In this document: in pieces, positions 16,458 through 24,026 of the stretch
Layout: each line of letters begins with the position of its first letter
Position numbering within the stretch: position 1 is the first letter of the stretch
From: JAGOEF01 sp964511665
GTDB taxonomy: Bacteria > Bacteroidota > Bacteroidia > Bacteroidales > ML635J-15
NCBI GenBank assembly: GCA_964511665.1
Contig: CAZEHA010000003.1
Coordinates: 1 to 64,000, forward strand
Reading direction: 5' to 3'
Length of the DNA: 64,000 nt
Notes under the pieces: generated by a model
Databases searched by the model: none
The model's input: the letters and a program-made list of their open reading frames with translations, nothing else
Told to the model about the DNA's origin: nothing
Position numbers and translations under genes: made by a program

Positions 16458-16960
16458 GCTTGTCGCGATTCAAGATACATCATGATAGCCTTATTCAACA
16501 GGTCGGGTCCGAGTATGCGTTCTACAAATTCGCGAAAAACGCCTTCGCCGCCGGCCTTAATCAGCTTAATATTAGTATACTGTTTTACGTAATCAGGAGC
16601 CTGAGACGGAGCCCCGCTGAATCCCACCTCCCTGAGCAATGGAATATCGATAATATCATCGCCCAGATAGGCTACATCGCTCATCGATATATTCATCGCA
16701 TTGCACAGCTTATGCGCTACCGATAGCTTATCGCTAACCCCCATATACACCCTGTCGATATGCAATTTTGCAGCACGCCGGCGTACAATTTCGGTATCTT
16801 CCCCTGTAACAATTGCCATGGGGATGTTCAGCATTTTCAAAAACAAAACCCCTGCGCTATCGGAAGTATTGAACTTTTTGAATTCGTTGCCTGTTTGGTC
16901 GTAGTACATTCCTCCGTCAGTCCAAACTCCATCGATATCAGTGAGAACGAGTTTAATCAT
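16454..16960 (-). CDS. KdsC-type HAD phosphatase (nonulosonate/KDO 8/9-phosphate phosphatase)
   Basis: This HAD phosphatase, about 168 residues long, is of the cap-less C0 KdsC type, which forms tetramers. It has motif I LTDIDGVWTDGG at the N-terminus, motif II VTGEDTEIV, a conserved Lys in GVSDKLSVAHK, and motif III/IV AYLGDDIIDIPLL. The start at 16960 puts motif I at residue 5, as in the family. The frame is open to 17020, but that extension is hydrophobic and unlike the family. KdsC homologues dephosphorylate KDO-8-P, KDN-9-P or Neu5Ac-9-P. Beside a NeuB-like synthase and a cytidylyltransferase, a 9-phosphononulosonate substrate is the likely choice. It overlaps the next gene by 4 bp. Confidence 0.87.
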   Translation of the reverse strand: MIKLVLTDIDGVWTDGGMYYDQTGNEFKKFNTSDSAGVLFLKMLNIPMAIVTGEDTEIVRRRAAKLHIDRVYMGVSDKLSVAHKLCNAMNISMSDVAYLGDDIIDIPLLREVGFSGAPSQAPDYVKQYTNIKLIKAGGEGVFREFVERILGPDLLNKAIMMYLESRQA

Positions 16961-17052
16961 TGGGCAAATTTTATTGCACCAAATTACAAATAACAAATCA
17001 AATACAATCAAAAAATGCAATAAAACTTATTAGCTGTAGGCAGTGAATTGGA

Positions 17053-18093
17053 TTATTCTAAAAAATGCGGGTAAATAATTTCGTTTTCGCCAATGTCCCT
17101 GTTCAGTCTGCGACCAAGCAATTCATTCAGTTGCGACCACTTAAAACCATCGCCCGGGCTTAATAGATGCAGTGAGTCTATCGAAAGGATTTCGCCCTTT
17201 TTTATAAGTTTTTTACTTGCAACCGATCGTTCAAGCTTTATACTGGCTTGTTTTGAAGCCTCTGAAACAAAAAATGCTTCGTCTCCCATTGCCAATTCAA
17301 GGTTGCGAATATCGCGCATCATTCGCCAAATACCTTCGGGCCCCAACGATCCTTTGTGATCGGTACCTTTCATAGTGCGGTCGAGTGTAATATGCTTTTC
17401 GATGACAGTAGCTCCCAATGCTACTGCTGCAACCGGAGCCATAATTCCCATGGTATGATCGCTGTAACCTATAGTGTAATGTGGATAATGCTTTTTAAGA
17501 TACGGAATAGTATTGAGGTTGACGTTTTTGTAGTCGCTGGGATATTCCGAAAGACAATGAAGAATGGTGATATCCTCATGAATTTTGGTTATCACATTCA
17601 ATGCATCATCAAGCTCACGAGCCCCTCCCATACCCGTTGAAAGAATAATTGGAATACCTGTTTCGGCCATTGCCTCCAACAAAGGCAGATTGGTAAGGTC
17701 GCGGCTGGCAACTTTTAATCGGTCGGGTTTAAAATATCGCAACAAGCTCATACAGCCCACTGCACACAGGGTTTCTACAACATCGAGGCTTTTCGATTTG
17801 GCATAGCTATACAGCTCAAAATGTTGCTCATCGCTCAGTTCGAGAGCCTTACGATGTTCTCCATAGGTGGCTCCAAAACTATTCACGTTGTTGTATGGTT
17901 GAATCATTGCCGAGGCCGAAAGCTCCTGACTAAGGTCGCGTTTGGTAAGTTTAATGGCATTCATTGGAACCAGTTCTCTGTTGAATAAATCGTCGTTAAC
18001 AGCAACAGCAACCAGATCGATAAGTTTTTTTGCAATATCAACAGAGCCATTGTGATTCTGACCAATTTCTCCAATTACGTAAACAGATTTCAT
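17053..18093 (-). CDS. NeuB-family synthase (divergent subfamily), nonulosonate-type
   Basis: This 346-residue protein pairs an N-terminal TIM barrel of the sialic-acid-synthase family with a C-terminal SAF/antifreeze-like domain (about 285-346, ending LGRRLNRDIGENEIIYPHFL). It keeps GEIGQNHNGS (8-17), PIILSTGMGG, GYSDHTMG and the metal/active-site His regions EKHITLDR and GTDHKGSLGPEG. It differs elsewhere: the usual VKFQ/VKHQ is AIKLTKRD (46-53), the STPF region is VETLCAVGC, and KI(G/A)SGE is KVASRD. It probably condenses PEP with a sugar or sugar phosphate, but the substrate may not be ManNAc. It overlaps the cytidylyltransferase gene by 1 bp. Confidence 0.82.
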   Translation of the reverse strand: MKSVYVIGEIGQNHNGSVDIAKKLIDLVAVAVNDDLFNRELVPMNAIKLTKRDLSQELSASAMIQPYNNVNSFGATYGEHRKALELSDEQHFELYSYAKSKSLDVVETLCAVGCMSLLRYFKPDRLKVASRDLTNLPLLEAMAETGIPIILSTGMGGARELDDALNVITKIHEDITILHCLSEYPSDYKNVNLNTIPYLKKHYPHYTIGYSDHTMGIMAPVAAVALGATVIEKHITLDRTMKGTDHKGSLGPEGIWRMMRDIRNLELAMGDEAFFVSEASKQASIKLERSVASKKLIKKGEILSIDSLHLLSPGDGFKWSQLNELLGRRLNRDIGENEIIYPHFLE

Positions 18094-18833
18094 TATTTTG
18101 AGTTTTGTTTTATCTGTGTTTTCATGGCCTCAATGAGTTCGGGCATGTTTTCGACAAAGTTTACCAGATATTCCGGATTGTGGTTGCCATTAACAATACG
18201 ATACAAATAAGCCATATTGAAGAAATCATCAGCCGTGTCAACTGTGAATCGCAGATGCTGTTTGTGTTGCCAAAAACTATCTAATTCTATGAGCCTCAGC
18301 GAAAAAGTATCAGGATTGTTATATATATAATTGGTCACATGCTCGCGGTACATGTTTTCTTGTGTCAGTTCCGCCACTTGATGCAGCGTTTTCAATGGCA
18401 CACCCTCTGCCCAAAAACCGAAATGAGTTAAAATGCTTGGTGTGCCGGCTATGCTAAAAGCAATATAATCGGTATCGCTGCATTGTTGCATTTCGCTTAA
18501 AAGTTGCTCTACTCCATCTCGACTAAGGAAAGGATTATCGGCACAAACCCTAACAATATGGCTAAAACCATAGAAACCGGCACAATCGATATAGCGTTTC
18601 AGCACATCGTTTTCATCTCCTCTGAAACATTCGATGTGTTGCCTGCGTGCAAAGTCTTCGATAGGGTCATCGTCAGAAGCATTTCCTGTAGCAATTATCA
18701 GGGGTACAGATAATTTGGACAACTTGTCAATCTGAATTTTCAATATACTATCGCCCTCGTAAAAGTCTTTAAGCACTTTTCCGCGAAACCGGGTTGACCC
18801 GATTCTGGCCTGTATAATAATTCCCGGGGTCAT
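18093..18833 (-). CDS. SpsF-like cytidylyltransferase (CMP-sugar synthetase family)
   Basis: This 246-residue nucleotidyltransferase has the NTP-binding start GIIIQARIGSTRFRGKVL, then LIIATGNASDDDPIEDFA, CFRGDENDVLKRY and VRVCADNPFLS, matching the SpsF/KdsB/NeuA fold. SpsF proteins are spore-coat-polysaccharide or flagellar-glycan homologues of CMP-KDO synthetase and are assumed to activate an acidic sugar as CMP derivative. It sits 4 bp after the epimerase gene and overlaps neuB by 1 bp, so it very likely activates the product of the NeuB-like enzyme. It is cytoplasmic. Confidence 0.83.
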   Translation of the reverse strand: MTPGIIIQARIGSTRFRGKVLKDFYEGDSILKIQIDKLSKLSVPLIIATGNASDDDPIEDFARRQHIECFRGDENDVLKRYIDCAGFYGFSHIVRVCADNPFLSRDGVEQLLSEMQQCSDTDYIAFSIAGTPSILTHFGFWAEGVPLKTLHQVAELTQENMYREHVTNYIYNNPDTFSLRLIELDSFWQHKQHLRFTVDTADDFFNMAYLYRIVNGNHNPEYLVNFVENMPELIEAMKTQIKQNSK

Positions 18834-18837
18834 ACAA

Positions 18838-19839
18838 TTATGGCACCTGCGATTTCAGTTTGTGATAATACCAGTCGATAGCAATCTGAAGCCCCTGATG
18901 TACATTGTATTTGGGATTGTAGCCCAGCAGTTCGCGAGCTTTTTCGATAGATGCCAGAGAATGTTTAATATCGCCAATTCTTTCTGCACCGTATACCGAT
19001 TCAATATTCGCAATTTCGGCATCGTATTTCGACAGCAATCGTTTCAATTCGGTAGTAAGATCGTTCAAACTGTTGCTTTCGCCATAAGCCACATTGAACA
19101 CTGTGTTGAAGGCTTTTGGATTTTGGGTAGTTGCAGCCAGCTCGTTGGCCTGTATCACATTATCGATGTAGGTAAAATCGCGGCTTTGCGATCCGTCGCC
19201 ATGAATTAGCGGAGCCTGGTGATTCAGAAATCCGGAAATAAATTTGGGAAACACAGCAGCATAGGCTCCTTCCGGGTCCTGACGGCGCCCGAAAACATTA
19301 AAGTAGCGCAAGCCAATGGTAGTTATGCCATACAGCTTAGAGAACACACCGGCATACAATTCGTTCACATATTTTGTGATAGCATACGGAGACAATGGCA
19401 TCCCTATTCGTTCTTCTATTTTTGGCAACTCGTTATTGTCGCCATAAGTTGAACTGCTGGCAGCATAAACAAATCGGGGAACCCCCTGATTTACCGCAGC
19501 CCATAACATATTGACAAATCCTCCAATATTAACGTCGTTGGTAGTTTTGGGGTCGTTTATCGATCGCGGCACCGAGCCCAAGGCCGCCTGATGTAACACT
19601 ACATCTACATCGCGAACTGCAGTAGAGCACAAGTCGGCGTCGCGTATATCACCTTCGAGTAAAGCAAAATTATCGTCCGATAAAAAACCTTCGATATTTT
19701 CGCGTTTGCCGGTAGAGAAATTATCGAGACAAACCACATAGTTGCCTTGTGTGAGAAGTTTTTCAACAATATTCGACCCGATAAAACCGGCTCCTCCGGT
19801 TACCAAAACCTTTTTGTTGCAAAGAATTGCTTTGCCCAT
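18838..19839 (-). CDS. UDP-N-acetylglucosamine 4-epimerase-type SDR (WbpP/TviC-like)
   Basis: This 333-residue extended SDR has the Rossmann motif VTGGAGFIGSNIVEKL (residues 12-27), LDNFSTGKRENI, VVLHQAALGSVPRS, and the catalytic Ser and Tyr in ASSSTYGDNNELPK and YAITKYVNELYA. It also has LRYFNVFGRRQDPEGAYAAV and DGSQSRDFTYIDNV. The SVPRSINDP and FGRRQDP signatures match the WbpP/TviC group, which epimerise UDP-GlcNAc/GlcNAcA to the galacto form. It is the first gene of the glycan operon after rny, with a gap of only 6 bp. It would supply the sugar nucleotide for the repeat unit. Confidence 0.88.
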   Translation of the reverse strand: MGKAILCNKKVLVTGGAGFIGSNIVEKLLTQGNYVVCLDNFSTGKRENIEGFLSDDNFALLEGDIRDADLCSTAVRDVDVVLHQAALGSVPRSINDPKTTNDVNIGGFVNMLWAAVNQGVPRFVYAASSSTYGDNNELPKIEERIGMPLSPYAITKYVNELYAGVFSKLYGITTIGLRYFNVFGRRQDPEGAYAAVFPKFISGFLNHQAPLIHGDGSQSRDFTYIDNVIQANELAATTQNPKAFNTVFNVAYGESNSLNDLTTELKRLLSKYDAEIANIESVYGAERIGDIKHSLASIEKARELLGYNPKYNVHQGLQIAIDWYYHKLKSQVP

Positions 19840-19845
19840 ATATAT

Positions 19846-21384
19846 TTATTTTGCGTAATTCACAGCGCGCGTTTCGCGGATGACAGTAATTTTAACCTGC
19901 CCCGGATAAGTCATTTCGGTTTGAATTTTTTGAGCAATTTCTTGACTAAGGCGTTCGGTGTCGGCATCGCTCACTTTTTCGCTTCCTACAATAACCCGTA
20001 ACTCACGTCCGGCCTGAATAGCATATGTTTTCAATACACCGGGATACGATAGTGCCAGGGCTTCAAGATCTTTTAATCGCTTGATATACGATTCAACAAT
20101 TTCGCGACGGGCACCGGGGCGTGCTCCCGAAATGGCATCGCAAATCTGCACGATTGGCGAAATAAGGCTGGTCATTTCTATTTCGTCGTGGTGAGCACCA
20201 ATAGCGTTGATTATTTCGGGGCGTTCTTTAAACTTCTCGGCAAGTTTCATCCCATAGATGGCGTGTGGCAAATCGGTTTCTTCATCCGGTATTTTGCCAA
20301 TATCGTGCAAGAGGCCGGCGCGCTTGGCCAACTTTGCGTTTAAACCCAGTTCAGCAGCCATTATTGCCGATAAATTGGCTACTTCGCGAGAGTGTTGCAA
20401 TAAATTCTGACCATATGAAGACCGATACTTCATTTTACCTATAAGTCTGATAAGCTCGGGATGCAAACCATGCACACCCAAGTCGATTGTAGTGCGCTTA
20501 CCTGTTTCTATCATTTCTTCTTCTACCTGATGGGCTACTTTATTCACCACTTCTTCGATACGTGCAGGGTGTATTCGTCCATCGGTAACCAATTGGTGCA
20601 GCGCAAGTCGGGCTACTTCTCTTTTCACCGGGTCGAAACCCGAAAGAATGATAGCTTCGGGGGTGTCATCAACAATAATTTCGATGCCGGTTGCAGCCTC
20701 AAGAGCTCTGATATTGCGCCCTTCACGGCCGATGATGCGCCCCTTTAATTCATCGCTCTCAATATGAAAAATGGTAACAGCATTTTCGATGGTTGCTTCG
20801 GAGGCTACACGCTGAATGGTTTCGACTACAATTTTTTTAGCTTTTTTACTGGCTGTCATTTTAGCCTCTTCAACAATTTCGTTTACCAGTGCCATCGATT
20901 CGGTTCTGGCTTCATTTTTCAACGATTCAACCAATTGCTTCTTTGCCTCTTCGGCCGACAAGCCCGATACTGTTTCTAGCTTCATAACCTGCTCACGGTG
21001 CATTTTCTCGAGATCGTCTTCTTTCTTTTCGAGACGTTCGCGTTGAGCTTCTAAATTTTCACGCTGCAAATCAATTTCTTTCTTTTCGCGCTGTAATTCT
21101 TCAATTTTTTGCGAAATCACTGTTTCTTTCTGTTTGATACGATTTTCGGCTGTGGCCATTTTCTGATTTCTGTCGTTAATAACTGCCTCGTGCTCGCTTT
21201 TTAACTGTAGAAATTTTTCTTTGGCCTGAAGAATTTTTTCTTTTTTTATGACTTCGGCATCTGATTCTGCATCTTTAATTATCCGGTTTCTTTTTTGAAT
21301 CAGGGCTTTATCCCAAATAAAATAAGATGCACCTCCACCAATAATTAATGCACCTGCTGCTACAATCCACGATATAATATCCAT
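19846..21384 (-). CDS. rny: Ribonuclease Y
   Basis: This 512-residue membrane-anchored endoribonuclease initiates mRNA decay. It has an N-terminal membrane span (residues 5-24), a long charged coiled coil (about 30-200) and a KH domain (GRIIGREGRNIRALEAATG near 215). The HD domain follows, with HSREVANLSAIMAAE and LLHDIGKIPDEE supplying the metal-binding His-Asp pair, and a conserved C-terminus ending PGQVKITVIRETRAVNYAK. All elements are intact and the length is normal. The 6S RNA gene lies just upstream and the glycan-operon epimerase 6 bp downstream, so rny may share a transcript with the latter. Confidence 0.96.
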   Translation of the reverse strand: MDIISWIVAAGALIIGGGASYFIWDKALIQKRNRIIKDAESDAEVIKKEKILQAKEKFLQLKSEHEAVINDRNQKMATAENRIKQKETVISQKIEELQREKKEIDLQRENLEAQRERLEKKEDDLEKMHREQVMKLETVSGLSAEEAKKQLVESLKNEARTESMALVNEIVEEAKMTASKKAKKIVVETIQRVASEATIENAVTIFHIESDELKGRIIGREGRNIRALEAATGIEIIVDDTPEAIILSGFDPVKREVARLALHQLVTDGRIHPARIEEVVNKVAHQVEEEMIETGKRTTIDLGVHGLHPELIRLIGKMKYRSSYGQNLLQHSREVANLSAIMAAELGLNAKLAKRAGLLHDIGKIPDEETDLPHAIYGMKLAEKFKERPEIINAIGAHHDEIEMTSLISPIVQICDAISGARPGARREIVESYIKRLKDLEALALSYPGVLKTYAIQAGRELRVIVGSEKVSDADTERLSQEIAQKIQTEMTYPGQVKITVIRETRAVNYAK

Positions 21385-21416
21385 ACTCTGTTTATATATT
21401 TATTGTTAATAAAAAA

Positions 21417-21608
21417 CCCGTATTAATATCTTTAATTGTTTGAAAAAACCCCAGTTTTTACATGGGTGGAGCTTCCTGAAAAATTCCGACTTCCACTGTT
21501 GCTATTCGCAATTCCGACGAATCGGAACGAGGCCTGCCGTCCATAATCAGAGCTATGCTCCAATTTTAGTAGTGTTGAGTTTTTCAACCCTTAAAGAATT
21601 AATACGGG
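21417..21608 (-). ncRNA. ssrS: 6S RNA (SsrS) candidate
   Basis: On the minus strand 21608-21417 folds into one long interrupted hairpin of about 192 nt. The ends CCCGTATTAAT and ATTAATACGGG pair over 11 bp, followed inwards by TCTTTAA with TTAAAGA and by GTTGAAAAACTC with GGGGTTTTTTCAAAC, each separated by small bulges. A largely unpaired centre follows (around ACACTACTAAAATTGGAGCATAGC) and then an inner hairpin with TTCCGATTCGTCGGAA. This is the shape of 6S RNA, which mimics an open promoter and binds RNA polymerase. A T-run (GGGTTTTTTATT) follows the 3' end. Its place directly after zapA matches the zapA-ssrS linkage known from Proteobacteria. Confidence 0.8.
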
Positions 21609-21620
21609 CCGTATTTTATG

Positions 21621-21935
21621 TTAAAGAACGTTCTGCTCCTGCTCTAAAATTTCGTCAATCATCAGGCTGATATCCTTCAGCTTGTTAATTATTGGAGTTA
21701 TGTCTTCGCTTCCGTCTTTTTCCATGAGTTTCACTGCAAGTTGCAGCGATGCCATCGCTAGATAATCTTGTTCGTCGCGATTTACATATCCCATACGCCG
21801 GAATTGCCCCACAGTGGAATTAATGGTTTCGGCTGCCTTGCGAATTAACTCCTCTCGTCGGGTATCACCACGCGTTATATTAATCGGATAACTCCGTTCG
21901 CTGATTGTAATGTTTATGGTCAACTTCTCGTCCAT
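21621..21935 (-). CDS. zapA: Cell division protein ZapA
   Basis: This 104-residue ZapA-family protein begins with a beta-strand region (LTINITISERSYPINI), followed by RREELIRKAAETINSTVGQF and a C-terminal coiled coil (about 60-100, AMASLQLAVKLMEKDG to LKDISLMIDEILEQE). ZapA tetramers bundle FtsZ filaments at mid-cell. It follows a small coiled-coil gene by 7 bp, and the 6S RNA begins 13 bp after its stop. Length and architecture are normal. Confidence 0.9.
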   Translation of the reverse strand: MDEKLTINITISERSYPINITRGDTRREELIRKAAETINSTVGQFRRMGYVNRDEQDYLAMASLQLAVKLMEKDGSEDITPIINKLKDISLMIDEILEQEQNVL

Positions 21936-21942
21936 CCGATCG

Positions 21943-22239
21943 TTATTTGTTTAATAGAGCAATACACTGATCAATTTCCCGTATTATTCTGTTCAATCTT
22001 TGTCTGGCCTCATTCGGGTTGGCTTCTGCATCAGCCATTAATGCCCCTGCCAGCTTCAAATTGTTGTATTTTGTTTTTAATGTTTCTAATTGTTCGCTAT
22101 TTTCTTTCAAAGATAACTCATATTGTTCAATTTTCGACACGAGGTCAGCATTTTTTTCTTTCTGCTGCACATACATACCGGCAAGATTCTGCGCCTTGGC
22201 CTGCAAATTCAGCAATATGCTCTCGTATTCGCTATGCAT
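21943..22239 (-). CDS. Small coiled-coil protein upstream of zapA
   Basis: This 98-residue protein is predicted to be almost wholly helical, with heptad-like runs of Leu and charged residues (VSKIEQYELSLKENSEQLET, LKTKYNNLKLAGALM). I recognise no family beyond that. Position and size suggest a division-associated partner such as a ZapB-like coiled coil, which is inference from the 7-bp spacing to zapA. A TATTTTTG promoter element lies about 18 bp upstream, so the two genes probably form one transcript. Confidence 0.75.
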   Translation of the reverse strand: MHSEYESILLNLQAKAQNLAGMYVQQKEKNADLVSKIEQYELSLKENSEQLETLKTKYNNLKLAGALMADAEANPNEARQRLNRIIREIDQCIALLNK

Positions 22240-22256
22240 AATAAGTTATCTTACTA

Positions 22257-22264
22257 CAAAAATA
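22257..22264 (-). promoter_or_regulatory. Possible -7 promoter element of the coiled-coil/zapA operon
   Basis: TATTTTTG on the minus strand matches TAnnTTTG, 18 bp before the ATG at 22239. The -33 position lacks a clear TTTG. Confidence 0.4.
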
Positions 22265-22300
22265 GTTTATTTTTTATTAATGTAAAAACAATTATAACTA

Positions 22301-22308
22301 TAGTTTTG
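22301..22308 (+). promoter_or_regulatory. Possible -7 promoter element of the M23 peptidase gene
   Basis: TAGTTTTG matches TAnnTTTG exactly, 32 bp before the ATG at 22340. Together with the minus-strand element at 22257-22264 it makes this 100-bp gap a divergent promoter region. Confidence 0.42.
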
Positions 22309-22339
22309 TGAAATTGTTTGTGTTAAAAATTTTTTAAAA

Positions 22340-24025
22340 ATGTCGAGAGCCCTTTTAGTCCTGAGCCTTTTTGTGTTGATAAATAGATTTGTATCGGCGC
22401 AGGACTATCCGAGTCTCTCTGATTTTGTATTTCCTCTAGATGGCAGCATCAGTTTATCGGGTAATTTTGCCGAACCACGAAATACCCATTTTCACACAGG
22501 CCTCGATATTAAGACCTATGCCGACGGCAAACCCGTAAAAGCTGTTTCAGATGGCTATGTTTCGCGGATACTGGTTTCACCCTATGGCTATGGAATGGCT
22601 CTTTATGTAAATCACGCCAACGGTTTTACTTCGGTGTATGCCCACCTAAGCGATTTCAGGGCTGATGTGGCACAATGGGTGAAGCAAACACAATATAAAT
22701 TAAAAAGTTATGCCATCGACAGCACATTATGTCCTGATCTATTTAGGGTTACTCGAGGCGAAATCATTGCTTTTTCGGGTAATACCGGCCAATCGTTGGG
22801 ACCTCATCTCCATTTCGAAATACGGGAAACCGAAAGTGAAAACCCCATTAATATCCAAAATAACCCATATAAAATTACCGACAATCTGCCTCCCGAAATA
22901 TTGTGCCTGATAGTGTATCCTCTGTCGGCAAATGCATCAATTAATAATTCAAAAAAAACTGTCGAAATAAAACCACAAGGCAGCAATGGCAAATATTGGT
23001 TGCCGGCAAAGCAGATTAATGCATGCGGAGATATTGCCTTTGGCATTGAATATGTCGACCGCATGAACAATACCCCGAACAAATTTGGGGTGCAAGAAGT
23101 AAAGATGTTGGTGAACGACACTGTGTATTACCACAGCCGCATCGACAAGGTTGACTTTAGCATGCAAAGTCGTAAAAACAGCCATTTCGACTATGCCTAC
23201 CTAGTAGAGAAAAAACGCGATGTGCAACGCTGTTGGGTAGAACCAGGCAACGATCTGAATTATTATTCTAATCTTACAAACAATGGCATCATTAGCTTGC
23301 AAGCACTGAAAGAATATAAGATTCAGATTGTATTAACCGACTTTAATGGGAATGTTTCTCAACTCGAGTTCAACTTGAAGGGTAATGATTTTGTAGATGA
23401 AAAAGATTTATCGGTTGCAGTAACAAAAAATATATTGGTATTGGGAAGTTGTCGGGTTGAAATGGCTCACGATGCCCTTTTTTCGCAAAAAGAAATAACC
23501 ATTACGACTATATCAGGCCGTGACATGAGTAATAGGTACAAAGTAGGTGATGAAAGCATTGCATTGAAAAATAACATTGAGGTTTTCATTTTTGGTGCCG
23601 ATATTCCGGCAAAGTACCATAGCAAATTAGTGATGTTGCGTGTACGCGGAAAAAATGTGCAAGCTTTATCGGTAACAAAACAAGGAGAGTTCTTTTCTTC
23701 GAGCAGCAATAGTTTCGGAACCTTTAGCCTGAGTGTTGACACCATTGCTCCTGTAATAAAACCCAAAATCGCCATCGAAGGGGCAAATCTGAGTCGCCAT
23801 AAGGAGATTTGTTATAGCATTACCGATAATCTCAGTGGAATTAGTTCCTACAACATATTTATCGACGGCACTTGGGTACTGGGTGAATACGATGCAAAAA
23901 CCAATACATTGTGTTATCGTTTCGATGAGAACATGCCACAAGGTAGAAACCACACAATTGTTGTAAGCATCAGCGACCGTTTGGGGAATACCTCAAGCCT
24001 TACAAATTCATATATTTACGAATAA
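22340..24025 (+). CDS. Secreted M23 family metallopeptidase (LytM domain)
   Basis: This 561-residue exported protein has a signal peptide (1-20). The LytM domain sits near the N-terminus (about 30-180) with the zinc ligands of M23 enzymes: NTHFHTGLDIKTYADGKPV (His and Asp), YAHLSDF, and GPHLHFEIRE (HxH). M23 enzymes cleave peptide cross-bridges in peptidoglycan. The remaining 380 residues are beta-rich, with an Ig-like/CBM-like pattern near the end (SITDNLSGISSYNIFIDGTW), and probably position the enzyme. No T9SS sorting domain is present, so it is likely periplasmic. The stop codon is 1 bp from the end of the convergent aminotransferase gene. Confidence 0.92.
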   Translation: MSRALLVLSLFVLINRFVSAQDYPSLSDFVFPLDGSISLSGNFAEPRNTHFHTGLDIKTYADGKPVKAVSDGYVSRILVSPYGYGMALYVNHANGFTSVYAHLSDFRADVAQWVKQTQYKLKSYAIDSTLCPDLFRVTRGEIIAFSGNTGQSLGPHLHFEIRETESENPINIQNNPYKITDNLPPEILCLIVYPLSANASINNSKKTVEIKPQGSNGKYWLPAKQINACGDIAFGIEYVDRMNNTPNKFGVQEVKMLVNDTVYYHSRIDKVDFSMQSRKNSHFDYAYLVEKKRDVQRCWVEPGNDLNYYSNLTNNGIISLQALKEYKIQIVLTDFNGNVSQLEFNLKGNDFVDEKDLSVAVTKNILVLGSCRVEMAHDALFSQKEITITTISGRDMSNRYKVGDESIALKNNIEVFIFGADIPAKYHSKLVMLRVRGKNVQALSVTKQGEFFSSSSNSFGTFSLSVDTIAPVIKPKIAIEGANLSRHKEICYSITDNLSGISSYNIFIDGTWVLGEYDAKTNTLCYRFDENMPQGRNHTIVVSISDRLGNTSSLTNSYIYE

Positions 24026-24026
24026 A

